Below are positions 17,212 to 26,002 of a stretch of DNA of 64,000 nt, piece by piece. Numbering within the stretch: position 1 is the first letter of the stretch; each line of letters begins with the position of its first letter. Origin of the DNA: JBBROS01 sp038229135 (lineage in GTDB: Bacteria > Pseudomonadota > Alphaproteobacteria > Acetobacterales > Acetobacteraceae); the NCBI GenBank assembly GCA_038229135.1, contig JBBROS010000004.1, positions 61,261 through 125,260 on the forward strand, read 5' to 3'. A model generated the notes under the pieces. It was given only the letters and a program-made list of their open reading frames with translations, was not told the DNA's origin and ran no database searches. A program made the translations under genes and the position numbers.

Positions 17212-17586
17212 ATGGTCATTGCCGCCGACATGGATTTCCGCGAGTTCGCGCGCCAGGTGGGCACCGTGATGGACTACCCGGCCGGAAGCGCGATCTTCTC
17301 GGAAGGGGATGCGTCGCGGTCGATGTACATCGTGCTGAAAGGCGCGGTGGAGGTGAGTTCGCATGGCCGCGTGATCGAGGTGGTGCAGGCCGGGGACGCG
17401 CTTGGGATCGTGGCGCTGCTCGACGACCAGCCGCGGACGGCGACGGCCCGGGCGTCCCAGGCGGCGGAGCTGGCGGTGATTGATGCGCGGAAATTCCGCT
17501 ACATGGTCAAGGAGATGCCGAATTTCTGCTGGTATGTGATGAAGGAGCTGTCGCACCGTCTGCGGAAGACGAACGCGCTGCTCTAG
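17212..17586 (+). CDS. Stand-alone cyclic-nucleotide-binding (CRP-like sensor) domain protein
   Basis: A 124-residue protein consisting of a single cNMP-binding beta-barrel of the CRP/FNR superfamily: PAGSAIFSEGDASRSMYIVLKGAVEV, then GDALGIVALLDDQPRTATARAS, which contains the phosphate-binding-cassette position, and a terminal helix ending HRLRKTNALL. There is no helix-turn-helix, which would need about 80 more residues, so it is not a transcription factor by itself. The cassette reads GDALGIVALLDDQPRTATA rather than the canonical GExxL...RxA form of CRP, so cAMP binding is uncertain. An alternative ATG is at 17230. Role unknown; it may act as a regulatory subunit. Confidence 0.8.
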   Translation: MVIAADMDFREFARQVGTVMDYPAGSAIFSEGDASRSMYIVLKGAVEVSSHGRVIEVVQAGDALGIVALLDDQPRTATARASQAAELAVIDARKFRYMVKEMPNFCWYVMKELSHRLRKTNALL

Positions 17587-17619
17587 GTCCAGTGCGCGAC
17601 GTCGGCAGGGACCGAGTGC

Positions 17620-17645
17620 GAGTTGCAATTGCGAATGAGACGCAG
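17620..17645 (+). promoter_or_regulatory. Possible iron-responsive (Fur-type) box
   Basis: An AT-richer stretch with GAGTTGCAATTGCGAATGAG lies 35-60 bases before the Fe3+-type binding-protein start. The GCGAATGAGA element resembles half of many proteobacterial Fur boxes. The match is degenerate, and neither an Irr box nor a clear -10 is visible, so this is weak. Confidence 0.3.
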
Positions 17646-17679
17646 TAACTGGGGCACTGAACAACACGGACGATTCCCG

Positions 17680-18678
17680 ATGCTCACGCGCCGAACCCTG
17701 CTCTGCGCCTCCGTAACCCTGGCCGCCACGCGCGCACATGCGCAAGCGGCCGAACCGATCCTGGTCTACAACGCTCAGCACGTGAGCCTGACCAAGGCCT
17801 GGGCGGAGGGGTTCACGGCCGAGACGGGGACCAAGGTCACCCTCCGCAACGGCAGCGACACGGAGCTGGGCAACCAGATCGTGCAGGAGGGCGCCGCGTC
17901 GCCGGCCGACCTGTTCCTGACGGAGAACTCGCCTGCCATGGCGCTGGTGGACCATGCCGGGCTGTTCGCGCCGTTGCCGGCCGACCTGCTCGGGGCCGTG
18001 CCGGCCGCCTACCGGCCCTCGAACGGGCACTGGGTCGGCATCGCAGCGCGCAGCACCGTGTTCGTCTACAACAAGGACAAGCTCTCGCCCGGCCAGCTTC
18101 CGGCGTCGATCATGGACCTCGCCGGCCCCGCCTGGCGCGGCCGCTGGGGCGCATCGCCGTCCGGGGCCGACTTCCAGGCGATCGTCAGCGCCGTGCTCGC
18201 GGTCCGCGGCGAGGCCGAGACGCTGGCCTGGCTCAAGGCGATGAAGGCGGGCGCAGTCACGTATCGCGGCAACGGCACGGTGATGAAGGCGGTGAACGCC
18301 GGGCAGTCCGATGGCGGCGTCATCTATCACTATTACTACTATGCCGACCGCGCAAAGACCGGGGAGAACAGCGACAAGGTCGGCCTGCACTACTTCCGCA
18401 ACACGGACCCGGGGGCGTTCGTCAGCGTCTCGGGCGGCGGCGTGCTCGCCAGCAGCAAGCGGCAGGAGGGGGCGCTCGCCTTCCTACGCTGGATCGCGGG
18501 CAGGGGCGGGCAGGACATCCTGCGCACCGGCGACTCGTTCGAGTATGCGGTGGGCAACGGCGCCGCGTCCAACAAGGCGCTGGTGCCCCTCGCCGAGCTG
18601 CAGGCGCCCATGGTCGATCCGGCGAAGCTGAACGGCCGGAAGGTGGCCGAGCTGATGACGCAGGCCGGGCTGCTCTGA
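17680..18678 (+). CDS. Fe3+ ABC importer substrate-binding protein (FbpA/FutA-like)
   Basis: Periplasmic binding protein of a ferric-iron type importer. From the ATG at 17680 it is 332 residues. It begins with a twin-arginine-like signal peptide (MLTRRTLLCASVTLAATRAHAQA) and continues ILVYNAQHVSLTKAWAEGFTAETG, typical of FbpA. A run of four tyrosines in GVIYHYYYYADRAK sits where Fe3+-binding family members place paired tyrosine ligands, which supports iron as substrate. The permease starts 57 bases later and the ATPase overlaps that, making a complete importer. An upstream ATG at 17623 would add a non-signal-like extension and is rejected. Confidence 0.87.
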   Translation: MLTRRTLLCASVTLAATRAHAQAAEPILVYNAQHVSLTKAWAEGFTAETGTKVTLRNGSDTELGNQIVQEGAASPADLFLTENSPAMALVDHAGLFAPLPADLLGAVPAAYRPSNGHWVGIAARSTVFVYNKDKLSPGQLPASIMDLAGPAWRGRWGASPSGADFQAIVSAVLAVRGEAETLAWLKAMKAGAVTYRGNGTVMKAVNAGQSDGGVIYHYYYYADRAKTGENSDKVGLHYFRNTDPGAFVSVSGGGVLASSKRQEGALAFLRWIAGRGGQDILRTGDSFEYAVGNGAASNKALVPLAELQAPMVDPAKLNGRKVAELMTQAGLL

Positions 18679-18734
18679 CCGCCGTCTCCACGGCCTCGGC
18701 GTTCACGGCGCGGTTCGCGGCACCCGGCGTCGCG

Positions 18735-20231
18735 ATGCGGGCCACGGCCCTGCTCGTGTCGCTCGCCAGCCTCGTCCCGCTCGGCTTCGTCGCCGCCGTA
18801 ACGATACAGACGGGGTGGGCAACGGCCTCGGCCCTCATCTGGCGCCCCCGCGTGGGCGAGCTGATGCTGAACACGGTGCTGTTGGTCGGCTGCACGGTGC
18901 CACTCAGCGCGGCGCTCGCGGTGGCGCTGGCGTGGCTCACGGAGCGGACGGACCTGCCAGGGCGACGGGTGTGGGCGTGGCTCGCGGTGGCGCCGCTCGC
19001 GATCCCTGCCTTCGTGCACAGCTACGGCTGGATCAGCGTAGCCCCGGGCCTGCACGGGCTGCCGGCGGGGGTGCTGATCTCGGTCGCGGCCTATGCCGGG
19101 TTCCTGTATCTCCCGGTCGCGGCGGCGCTGCGGCGGCTGGACCCGGAACTCGAATACGCCGCCGCGTCGCTCGGCCTGCCGCCGGGGCGCGTGTTCCTGC
19201 GGGTCGTGCTGCCGCAGTTGCGGCTGGCCATCTGTGGCGGCTCGCTGCTCGTGGGGTTGCACCTGTTGGCCGAGTACGGCCTGTTCGGAATGGTGCGGTT
19301 CGACACGTTCACGACCGCGATCGTCGACCAGTTTCAGTCCTCCTACAACGGCCCGGCCGCCAACATGCTCGCCGTCGTGCTGGTAGCGTGCTGCATGGCG
19401 CTGCTCGCGTTCGAGGCCTCGGCGCGGGGCGGCGCGCGGTATGCGCGGCTGGGTGCGGGGGCGCCGCGCGCGCCGGCGCTGGCCCGGCTCGGGCGCGCGC
19501 GGATCGCCTGGCTCGCGCTGCCCGTCCTCTTCAGCGCGATCTCGGTCGGCGTGCCGCTGCTGACGCTCGCGCGCTGGCTGGTCCGGGGCGGCGCGGGGGT
19601 GTGGCGCTGGGGCGAGATCGGGGCGGCGTTGGGGCAGACGCTGTTGCTCGCGGGGGTGGGCGCGGTACTGACCACCCTCGCCTCGGTCGCCATGGCCTGG
19701 CTTTCGGTCCGCGCGCCGGGCCGGCTGCAGCGCCTGCTCGAGGCCGAGAACTACCTTGCTGGATCCCTGCCGGGCGTCGTCGTTGCGCTCGCGCTGGTGA
19801 CGGTCACCGTCCACGCGGCGCCGATCTATCAGACGGCGGTGACCATCCTTGCCGCCTACGTGCTGCTGTTCCTCCCGCGGGCCATGCTGAGCCTTCGCGC
19901 CAGCATCGCCCAGGCCCCGGTGGAGCTGGAGCAGGCAGCTGCCGCCCTGGGCCGCTCCCCGGGGCGGGCGTTGTGGGCGACCACGATGCGGCTCGCCGCA
20001 CCCGGCGCGGCCTCGGGCATGGCGCTGGTGGCGCTCGGCATCACGAACGAGCTGACGGCGACGATGATGCTGGCGCCCAACGGCACTCAGACGCTGGCGA
20101 CGATGTTCTGGTCCTACAGCTCGGAGATCGACTACGCGGCCGCTGCGCCGTATGCCTTGATCATGGTCCTGTCCGCGCTCCCCCTCACCTGGTTGTTGCA
20201 CGCCCAGTCCCGACGCGTCGCCGGCCGGTGA
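18735..20231 (+). CDS. Fe3+-type ABC importer permease (fused FbpB type)
   Basis: Inner-membrane permease of 498 residues with about 12 hydrophobic helices and two EAA-like ATPase-contact loops: EYAAASLGLPPGRVFLRVVLPQLR and EQAAAALGRSPGRALWATTMRLA. This is the doubled layout of FbpB/AfuB permeases. Annotated from the ATG at 18735, which is followed directly by the first membrane helix; the frame extends upstream, so a slightly earlier alternative start is possible. Its stop overlaps the GTG start of the ATPase. Confidence 0.87.
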   Translation: MRATALLVSLASLVPLGFVAAVTIQTGWATASALIWRPRVGELMLNTVLLVGCTVPLSAALAVALAWLTERTDLPGRRVWAWLAVAPLAIPAFVHSYGWISVAPGLHGLPAGVLISVAAYAGFLYLPVAAALRRLDPELEYAAASLGLPPGRVFLRVVLPQLRLAICGGSLLVGLHLLAEYGLFGMVRFDTFTTAIVDQFQSSYNGPAANMLAVVLVACCMALLAFEASARGGARYARLGAGAPRAPALARLGRARIAWLALPVLFSAISVGVPLLTLARWLVRGGAGVWRWGEIGAALGQTLLLAGVGAVLTTLASVAMAWLSVRAPGRLQRLLEAENYLAGSLPGVVVALALVTVTVHAAPIYQTAVTILAAYVLLFLPRAMLSLRASIAQAPVELEQAAAALGRSPGRALWATTMRLAAPGAASGMALVALGITNELTATMMLAPNGTQTLATMFWSYSSEIDYAAAAPYALIMVLSALPLTWLLHAQSRRVAGR

Positions 20232-21280
20232 AGGACGCGCCCGCGCACCTGCTTCTGGACGGGGTCCAGAAGCGGTTCGGCGCCGTGGTGGCGCTGGACG
20301 GCGTGGGCCTTCGCGCGGCGGAGGGGAGCCGCACCGCGATCGTGGGCCCGTCCGGCTCGGGCAAGACGACGCTGCTGCGGGTGGTCGCCGGGTTCGAGGC
20401 GCCGGATGCCGGCAGGATCATGCTGGGCGATCGGGTGATGGCTGAGGGTGGGACGTCCGTGCCGGCATATCGGCGGGGGATCGGGGTGGTGGCGCAGGAC
20501 GGCGCGCTGTTTCCGCATCTGGATGTGCGGGACAACATCGGCTTCGGGCTGCCGCGCGACACGCCGGGCCGGGAGGCGCGGGTCGCGGCGCTGATGCGCA
20601 TGGTGGAGCTGGACCTGGCGATGCTGCATCGGCGGCCGGACGAGCTGTCGGGTGGGCAGCAGCAGCGTGTGGCGCTGGCCCGTGCGTTGGCCCGGCAGCC
20701 CCGGCTGATGTTGTTGGACGAGCCGTTCTCGGCGTTGGACACCGGGCTGCGGGCCAGCACAAGGCACGCGGTGGCGGAGGTGCTGCGCCGGGCGGGGATA
20801 ACGACGGTGCTGGTGACGCACGACCAGGCCGAGGCGCTCTCGTTCGCGGACCAGGTGGCCGTGCTGCGGAATGGCCGGCTGGAGCAGGCGGGCACGCCGC
20901 AGGAGGTGTATTTCCGCCCCGTGAGCCGTGCCGTGGCCGAGTTCCTGGGGGACGCGGTGGTGCTTCCCGCGACCGTGGCGGGCGGCGTGGCCGAGTGCGC
21001 GCTGGGGCGCGTGGCGGTGGCCCGGGATGCGCCGAGCGGAGCGGCGACCATCATGTTGCGGCCGGAGCAGATCGGGCTCGAGCCCGACACGTCCGGTCTG
21101 GGCGAGGTCGGGGCGTCGGAGTTTGCGGGCGCCGCATGCACCTATGTCGTGCGGCTGTTGGGGGCTGCGGGCGCGGTGTTGACGATCAGGCAACCGGGGA
21201 CCCTGGCGCTGCAGGTCGGCATGCGCGTCCGGCTCGTGGTGTCCGGCACGGCGCACATGTTGGGGGATGGCGCGCTTTAG
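20228..21280 (+). CDS. Fe3+-type ABC importer ATP-binding protein (FbpC type)
   Basis: ATPase subunit of 350 residues for the preceding permease, starting with a GTG inside the permease stop (GTGA). It has Walker A GPSGSGKTT, signature LSGGQQQRVALARA, Walker B LMLLDEP and switch His in LVTHDQAEA. After about residue 240 comes the regulatory/TOBE region found in FbpC-type proteins. It ends convergently with livF, 60 bases away, with no obvious terminator. Confidence 0.9.
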   Translation: MKDAPAHLLLDGVQKRFGAVVALDGVGLRAAEGSRTAIVGPSGSGKTTLLRVVAGFEAPDAGRIMLGDRVMAEGGTSVPAYRRGIGVVAQDGALFPHLDVRDNIGFGLPRDTPGREARVAALMRMVELDLAMLHRRPDELSGGQQQRVALARALARQPRLMLLDEPFSALDTGLRASTRHAVAEVLRRAGITTVLVTHDQAEALSFADQVAVLRNGRLEQAGTPQEVYFRPVSRAVAEFLGDAVVLPATVAGGVAECALGRVAVARDAPSGAATIMLRPEQIGLEPDTSGLGEVGASEFAGAACTYVVRLLGAAGAVLTIRQPGTLALQVGMRVRLVVSGTAHMLGDGAL

Positions 21281-21340
21281 GCCCCTGTCCGCCGCGGGTT
21301 GGCCATGGCCGCTCGCGGTGACGGAACACCAAGGGCTGCT

Positions 21341-22118
21341 TCAGTCGGACAGGATCGCTTGCAACTGCTCCGCCAGCGCACCGGGGCCGGCCTGCCGGGC
21401 GCCGGAGGCCCCCGTGCCGAGGTAGCGGGCCGCCACGTCCGGGCTAGCGAGCAGGTCCGCGCCGCTTCCTTCCAGGACGATGGCGCCGTTTTCGAGCACG
21501 AGGCCGCGGTCGGCGATGGCCAGGGCCGCCCGGGCGTTCTGTTCGGCCAGCAGCACGGCGATGCCCCGGTTGCGGAGGCTGCCGATGAGGGCGAACACGT
21601 CTGCCACCAGCATCGGCGAGAGGCCGAGGCTGGGCTCGTCGAGGAGCAGGAGCCGGGGCCGGGCCATGAGGCCGCGGGCAATGGCAAGCATCTGCTGCTG
21701 GCCGCCGGAGAAGCTGCCGGCGGGAGCGTCCAGGCGGCTGGCCACGTCCGGGAAGGGGCGCGCAGGCGGCGTCGATGCGCGTGTCGAGGTCCGTGCGGTC
21801 GAGCCAGGCGCCGAGGCGGAGGTTCTCGCGGGCTGAGAGGCCGGCGAACACCTGGCGGCCCTCCGGCACGTGCACGATGCCGCGGCGGACCCGCTCGGAA
21901 ACGGATAGGCCGTGCATCACGGCACCCTCGAGCCGGATGGTGCCGGCGGTGGGGCGGAGCAGGCCGGAGATGGCCTTCACCAGCGTGCTTTTCCCCGCGC
22001 CATTCGCGCCGACCAGCGCCACGACCTCGCCCGGGGCGACGGCGAGCGACACGGCCCGGAGCACCTCGGTGCGGCCATAGCCGGCGTGGAGCCCGTCGAT
22101 CTCGAGCAGCGCTTTCAT
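21341..22118 (-). pseudogene. livF: livF, branched-chain-type ABC ATPase, frameshifted
   Basis: Second ATPase of a Liv-type importer. The N-terminal part (from 22118) has LHAGYGRTEVLRAVSLAV, Walker A GANGAGKST and VHVPEGRQVFAGLSARENL. The frame is then lost after RIDAACAP. The remaining half reads on in another frame as FPDVASRLDAPAG, SFSGGQQQMLAIARG, LLLLDEPSLGLSP and a normal C-terminus ending at 21341. The join is at the run gggg (21755-21758 on the plus strand). The whole span is 778 bases, one more than a multiple of three, so a single inserted base accounts for it. Everything else is conserved, so this is either a very recent mutation or a sequencing error. It starts in the livG stop codon. 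Confidence 0.85.
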
Positions 22119-22870
22119 GCCGGGGTGCCGAGATAGGCGGCGATCACGGCCGGGTCGGACTGCACCTGGGCGGGTGGGCCGTTCGCGATCACGCGCCCAG
22201 CGTCCAGCACCACCACGCGGTCCGCCACGCCCATGACGAGGCCCATGTTGTGCTCCACCACCAGCACCGTCACGCCGCCGGCCTGCACGGCGCGGAGGAG
22301 GGCGGCGAGCTCGTCCGTCTCGGCATCGTTCAGGCCGGCTGCGGGCTCGTCCAGCAGAAGCAGCCGGGGGCGGGCCATGAGGGCGCGGGCCACCTCGAGC
22401 AGCTTCTGTGCCCCGATCGGCAGGTCCGGCGCGTGGGCGTCGCGGTACCGGGCGAGGTCCAGCAAGGCCAGCAGCGCCTCCGCCTGGTCCCGCAAAGCCC
22501 GCTCGGCCCGGCGCGCAGCCGGTGTCCAGGCGGCATAGGCCAGCACCCCGTGCCGCGTGCTGCGATGCGCGCCGGCCATGACGTTCTCGAGCGTGGTGAG
22601 CCCGGGGAAGACGCGGGCCGACTGGAACGTGCGGACCAGGCCCGCGGCAGCGACGTCCGGTACCTGGTCCATGTCGATGCCAAACAGCGCGCGCCGCCCG
22701 GCGTCGGGGCGCAGCAGGCCGGTGACGAGGTTGAACACGGTCGTCTTGCCGGCGCCGTTCGGGCCGACGAGGGCGGTCACGGAGCCTTGCTCCACGGTGA
22801 AGCTCACCGCCTGCGTGGCGTGCAGGCCGCCGAAGCGCTTCTCGAGGCCGGTGACCTCCAGCGCGTTCAT
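22115..22870 (-). CDS. livG: LivG-type ABC ATP-binding protein
   Basis: ATPase of 251 residues for a branched-chain-amino-acid-family (Liv) importer. Motifs: LEVTGLEKRFGGLHATQAVSF, Walker A GPNGAGKTT, the LivG-specific TFQSARVFPGLTTLENV, a signature-like IGAQKLLEVARALMARP in place of canonical LSGGQ, Walker B LLLLDEPAAGLN, and the closing YLG. The ATG at 22870 overlaps the permease stop and its own stop overlaps livF (ATGA on both sides). Liv-family importers also carry aromatic acids, amides and short organic acids, so the name does not fix the substrate. Confidence 0.92.
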   Translation of the reverse strand: MNALEVTGLEKRFGGLHATQAVSFTVEQGSVTALVGPNGAGKTTVFNLVTGLLRPDAGRRALFGIDMDQVPDVAAAGLVRTFQSARVFPGLTTLENVMAGAHRSTRHGVLAYAAWTPAARRAERALRDQAEALLALLDLARYRDAHAPDLPIGAQKLLEVARALMARPRLLLLDEPAAGLNDAETDELAALLRAVQAGGVTVLVVEHNMGLVMGVADRVVVLDAGRVIANGPPAQVQSDPAVIAAYLGTPA

Positions 22871-24723
22871 GCGCGCCGCCGGAGCAGGCGCACCAGCAAG
22901 CCGAACAGGCCCTCTGGCAGGCGGAGGAAGAACACGACGAGCAGCAGCCCGACCGCGAGCGTCTTGTAGGTGGCGAGCGACTGGCTGAGCTCGGGCAGCA
23001 GAGTGATGAGCAGCGAGCCGAGCAGCGGGCCGATGACGGTGCCCTCGCCGCCGACGACCATCATGCTGACGAGCTCGAAGGAGCGCGCGGTGCCGACCAT
23101 CTCGGGGCTGAGGAAGCGGAAGTGGAAGGCGAGCAGCCCGCCCGCGAGGGCGGCCGTGGCGGCGCTGAAGGCGAAGGCGGCGAGCTTGACCCGGACCACA
23201 GGGATGCCGAGGGCGGCTGCCGCCAGCGGGTCCGTGCGGATGGCCTGCATGGCGCGGCCGAACGGCGAGGCGACGGCGCCGGACACGCCCGCCACGAGGA
23301 AGGCGGCGATGCCGAGCACGAGCCAATAGGTGCGGGCGGGCGTGTCGAACTCGAAGCTGCCCAGGGAGAAGGCCGGGATGCCGACGAGGCCGGAGGGGCC
23401 GCCGGTGATCTCATCGAAGCCGATGACGCAGCTTTCCACCAGCAGCCCGAAGGCCAGGGTCGCGAGGGCGAGATAGAGGCCCCGGAGCCTGAGCGTGACG
23501 AGCGAGAGCACCATGGCGCACGCCACGGCGAGCGCTATGCCGGCGACCAGGCCGAGCGCCGGGGGCGTGTCGTAGGTGACTGCGAGCCACGCCGCCGTGT
23601 ATCCGCCCAGCGCCATGAAGCCGCCCTGGCCGAGGCTGACCTGGCCGGCATAGCCCATCAGCACGTCGAGCCCGACCAGCGCCACGTAGAGGATGAGCGC
23701 GATGGCGAGCGAGGAGAGGAGATCGGGGCTCTGCACCACGAGTGGAAGCGCTGCGGCGGCAAGGAGGAGTGCCGCGCCGCCCCACCCTGCCCGGGCGGCC
23801 GGCAGGCGGGCCGCATGGGCCCATACGCGCGCCTCCGTGCGCACGTCCTCGCGCCGGGCCGGGCCGGCGCCGAGCAGGCCACCGGGGCGGAGCACGAGCA
23901 CTGCGAGCAGCAGCCCGAGCGCGAGCGCCGAGCTGAACAGCGAGCTGACGTAGGCGGTGCCGAGCTGCTGTGCCACTCCCAGCAGCAACCCGCCCGCGAT
24001 GGCCCCGGGCAGGCTTCCGATGCCGCCGATGGCGACCGCAATGAATCCGCTGACGGTGAAGAGGCGCCCGGTGTCGAACTGCAGGCTGGTGGCGGGCGCG
24101 ATCACGATGCCCGCGAGTGCGGCCAGCGCGGCGGCTAGGGTGAACGAGAACAGCATCATGCCCGGAACGCCGATGCCCATGAGGCGCGCGGCCTGCGGGT
24201 TCTCGGCGCAGGCCCGGAGGCCGCGGCCGAACTCGGTGCGGGCCAGCAGCACCCACAGCCCGGCGATGACGCCCAGCAGCGCCACGGCCACGAACGGCCC
24301 CTGGTTCGGCACCAGCACGCCCCCGACCCGCCAGGGCCGCTCGCTGCCGAACGCCGGCAGAGCGTAGGGCTGGCTGCCCCACACGAGCAGCATCAGCCCC
24401 TCCAGCAGGGTCAGCAGCCCTGCCGTCAGCATCAGCATGTTGCTGTTGGACAGGCGCGAGAGGCCCGGCACGAACGTCGTGGCCCCGATCAGCGCGCCGG
24501 CCGCCGCGGTGGCGAGCACGGCGCCGGGCACGGCGGCCCAGACGGGCAGGCCCCAGCCCACCTGCAGCGTCCAGGCCATCAGCGCGCCCAGCACGCAGAA
24601 GGCGCCCTGGCTGAGGTTGATGATGCCCGTCACACGGTGGACCAGCGAAAAACCGAGCGCTACCAGCGCGTAGATGGCGCCCTGCATGACGCCGCCCACG
24701 AGGATCTGGATGAAGGTGGCCAA
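22867..24723 (-). CDS. Fused LivH-LivM permease
   Basis: A single 618-residue membrane protein combines the two permeases that are usually separate. Residues 1-290 are LivH-like (GGVMQGAIYALVALGFSLVHRVTGIINLSQG, cytoplasmic loop RACAENPQAARLMGI). Residues from about 310 are LivM-like (GLDVLMGYAGQVSLGQGGFMALG, loop MQAIRTDPLAAAALGIPV). Such fusions occur in alpha- and betaproteobacterial Liv importers linked to aromatic or amide uptake. It starts 4 bases after livK and overlaps livG. Confidence 0.91.
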   Translation of the reverse strand: MATFIQILVGGVMQGAIYALVALGFSLVHRVTGIINLSQGAFCVLGALMAWTLQVGWGLPVWAAVPGAVLATAAAGALIGATTFVPGLSRLSNSNMLMLTAGLLTLLEGLMLLVWGSQPYALPAFGSERPWRVGGVLVPNQGPFVAVALLGVIAGLWVLLARTEFGRGLRACAENPQAARLMGIGVPGMMLFSFTLAAALAALAGIVIAPATSLQFDTGRLFTVSGFIAVAIGGIGSLPGAIAGGLLLGVAQQLGTAYVSSLFSSALALGLLLAVLVLRPGGLLGAGPARREDVRTEARVWAHAARLPAARAGWGGAALLLAAAALPLVVQSPDLLSSLAIALILYVALVGLDVLMGYAGQVSLGQGGFMALGGYTAAWLAVTYDTPPALGLVAGIALAVACAMVLSLVTLRLRGLYLALATLAFGLLVESCVIGFDEITGGPSGLVGIPAFSLGSFEFDTPARTYWLVLGIAAFLVAGVSGAVASPFGRAMQAIRTDPLAAAALGIPVVRVKLAAFAFSAATAALAGGLLAFHFRFLSPEMVGTARSFELVSMMVVGGEGTVIGPLLGSLLITLLPELSQSLATYKTLAVGLLLVVFFLRLPEGLFGLLVRLLRRRA

Positions 24724-24727
24724 CGGG

Positions 24728-25885
24728 TCAGTCCAGCGGCGCGCCTCTCGGCCTGCTCACCGGCACCCAGCGCAGGGCGGCGGCGTCCCACCGGGTCACG
24801 ATGACGCTTTCCAGGTCCAGGCCGCGCTGGGGCAGGCGCTGCATGTCGTAGAGGCCGTTCACGCCCGCGAAGTCCTTGGTCCGCGCGATGCGCTCCCGTA
24901 AGGCGTCGGGCGTGGCGTCCGGGCCCACGTCGCGGAGGGCGGCGACGATGAGCATCGCCGGGTCCCAGCTGAAGGTGGAGCTGGCGTCGGGCTTGGTGGG
25001 GCTGTTCTGGTAGGCGGCGAAGAACCGGGCCTGGGCGGCTTCGACGTCCGGGTGCAGCGTCTTGCCCTCGTGCGGGGGCCACTCGGCGCTCGGGATGTAG
25101 AGGTCCTTGGGGAGGAAGGCAGCGAAGGCCTGCATCTGGGCATAGGTCATGTTGCCGTTCGTGGTGCCCACCGGCAGCTCGAGCCCTGCGGCCGTGATGG
25201 CCTTGAACACGGTGCCGACGGCACTCCCGGTGGACCAGGCGATGACGGCCTGCGGGTCCGCGGCCTTGATGCGCTCGATCTGCGCGGCGGCGCTCACGTC
25301 GGTCGGGTTGAAGCGCTGCTGCTCCACGATGGCCATGCCGGCCTGGGCGGGCTGGGCCATGAGCTCGAGGATGTTGCGGAGCGCATCCTGGCCGCTCGCG
25401 TCCGTGCTGGTGATGAGGCCGATGCGGGTGATGCCCTTTGCCTTCCAGTAGGCGAGGAGTGCGGCAGCCAGGTCCTTGGTGGAGACCCCGGAGCTGAACA
25501 GGAAGCTGCCGGGCTCGGGGTAGATGCCCGGCGAGAAGCAGTAGGTCACGGGGCCGCGGCGGACGAGCGGGGCCATGGCGTTGCACATGGCGACGAGGCC
25601 CGAGCCCATCAGCACGTTGGGCTTGGCGGCGAGCAGGCGGGTTGTGATCTGGACGGCCACCTGTGGGCTGCTCTGGTCGTCGTGGAAGGCAAAGCGGACG
25701 GGGCGGCCCTGGACGCCGCCTTGTTCGGAGATGACGGCCTCGGCGCGCTGGAGGGCGATCTGCTCCTGCTGGCCGAGGAACGAGCCGCCGCCGGTGAGGG
25801 GGAGCACGACGTTGATCGTGACCGGCTCCTGCGCCGCCGCCGGGAGGGCCAGGAGCAACAGGGTGGCGAACAAGCGCAGGAACAT
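24728..25885 (-). CDS. Liv-type ABC importer substrate-binding protein
   Basis: Periplasmic binding protein, first gene of the liv-type operon. The 385 residues start with a Sec signal peptide (LFATLLLLALPAAAQ). The class I periplasmic fold opens with NVVLPLTGGGSFLGQQEQIALQRAEAVI; GVQGRPVRFAFHDDQSSPQVAVQ and LMGSGLVAMCNAMAPLV follow. The usual ligand alpha-amino contact region (GS...A.A..) is only partly kept. Together with its location beside a MarR gene and Rieske oxygenase genes, this makes an aromatic or other carboxylate a reasonable alternative to branched-chain amino acids. A palindrome shared with the oxygenase promoter lies 33 bases upstream. Confidence 0.86.
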   Translation of the reverse strand: MFLRLFATLLLLALPAAAQEPVTINVVLPLTGGGSFLGQQEQIALQRAEAVISEQGGVQGRPVRFAFHDDQSSPQVAVQITTRLLAAKPNVLMGSGLVAMCNAMAPLVRRGPVTYCFSPGIYPEPGSFLFSSGVSTKDLAAALLAYWKAKGITRIGLITSTDASGQDALRNILELMAQPAQAGMAIVEQQRFNPTDVSAAAQIERIKAADPQAVIAWSTGSAVGTVFKAITAAGLELPVGTTNGNMTYAQMQAFAAFLPKDLYIPSAEWPPHEGKTLHPDVEAAQARFFAAYQNSPTKPDASSTFSWDPAMLIVAALRDVGPDATPDALRERIARTKDFAGVNGLYDMQRLPQRGLDLESVIVTRWDAAALRWVPVSRPRGAPLD

Positions 25886-25917
25886 GGGGCCTCCCAGGAG
25901 CGGTCGAAGCCGCGATT

Positions 25918-25933
25918 GGTTAGGAGCCTAACC
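25918..25933. promoter_or_regulatory. Operator-like palindrome GGTTAGG-AG-CCTAACC (liv/marR)
   Basis: Perfect 7-2-7 inverted repeat 33 bases before the liv binding-protein start and 70 bases before the divergent marR start, the expected place for a MarR-type operator controlling both. Its core TTAGGAGCCTAA is nearly the same as TTAGGAAGCTAA before the Rieske oxygenase gene at 28959-28972. Confidence 0.7.
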
Positions 25934-26002
25934 GTCTGCGGCGTGGCCGGGCAAGGTGGTGCTCTATCGACCTGACGGCCGGGCTGGTGCAGACTCGGGC
26001 CC

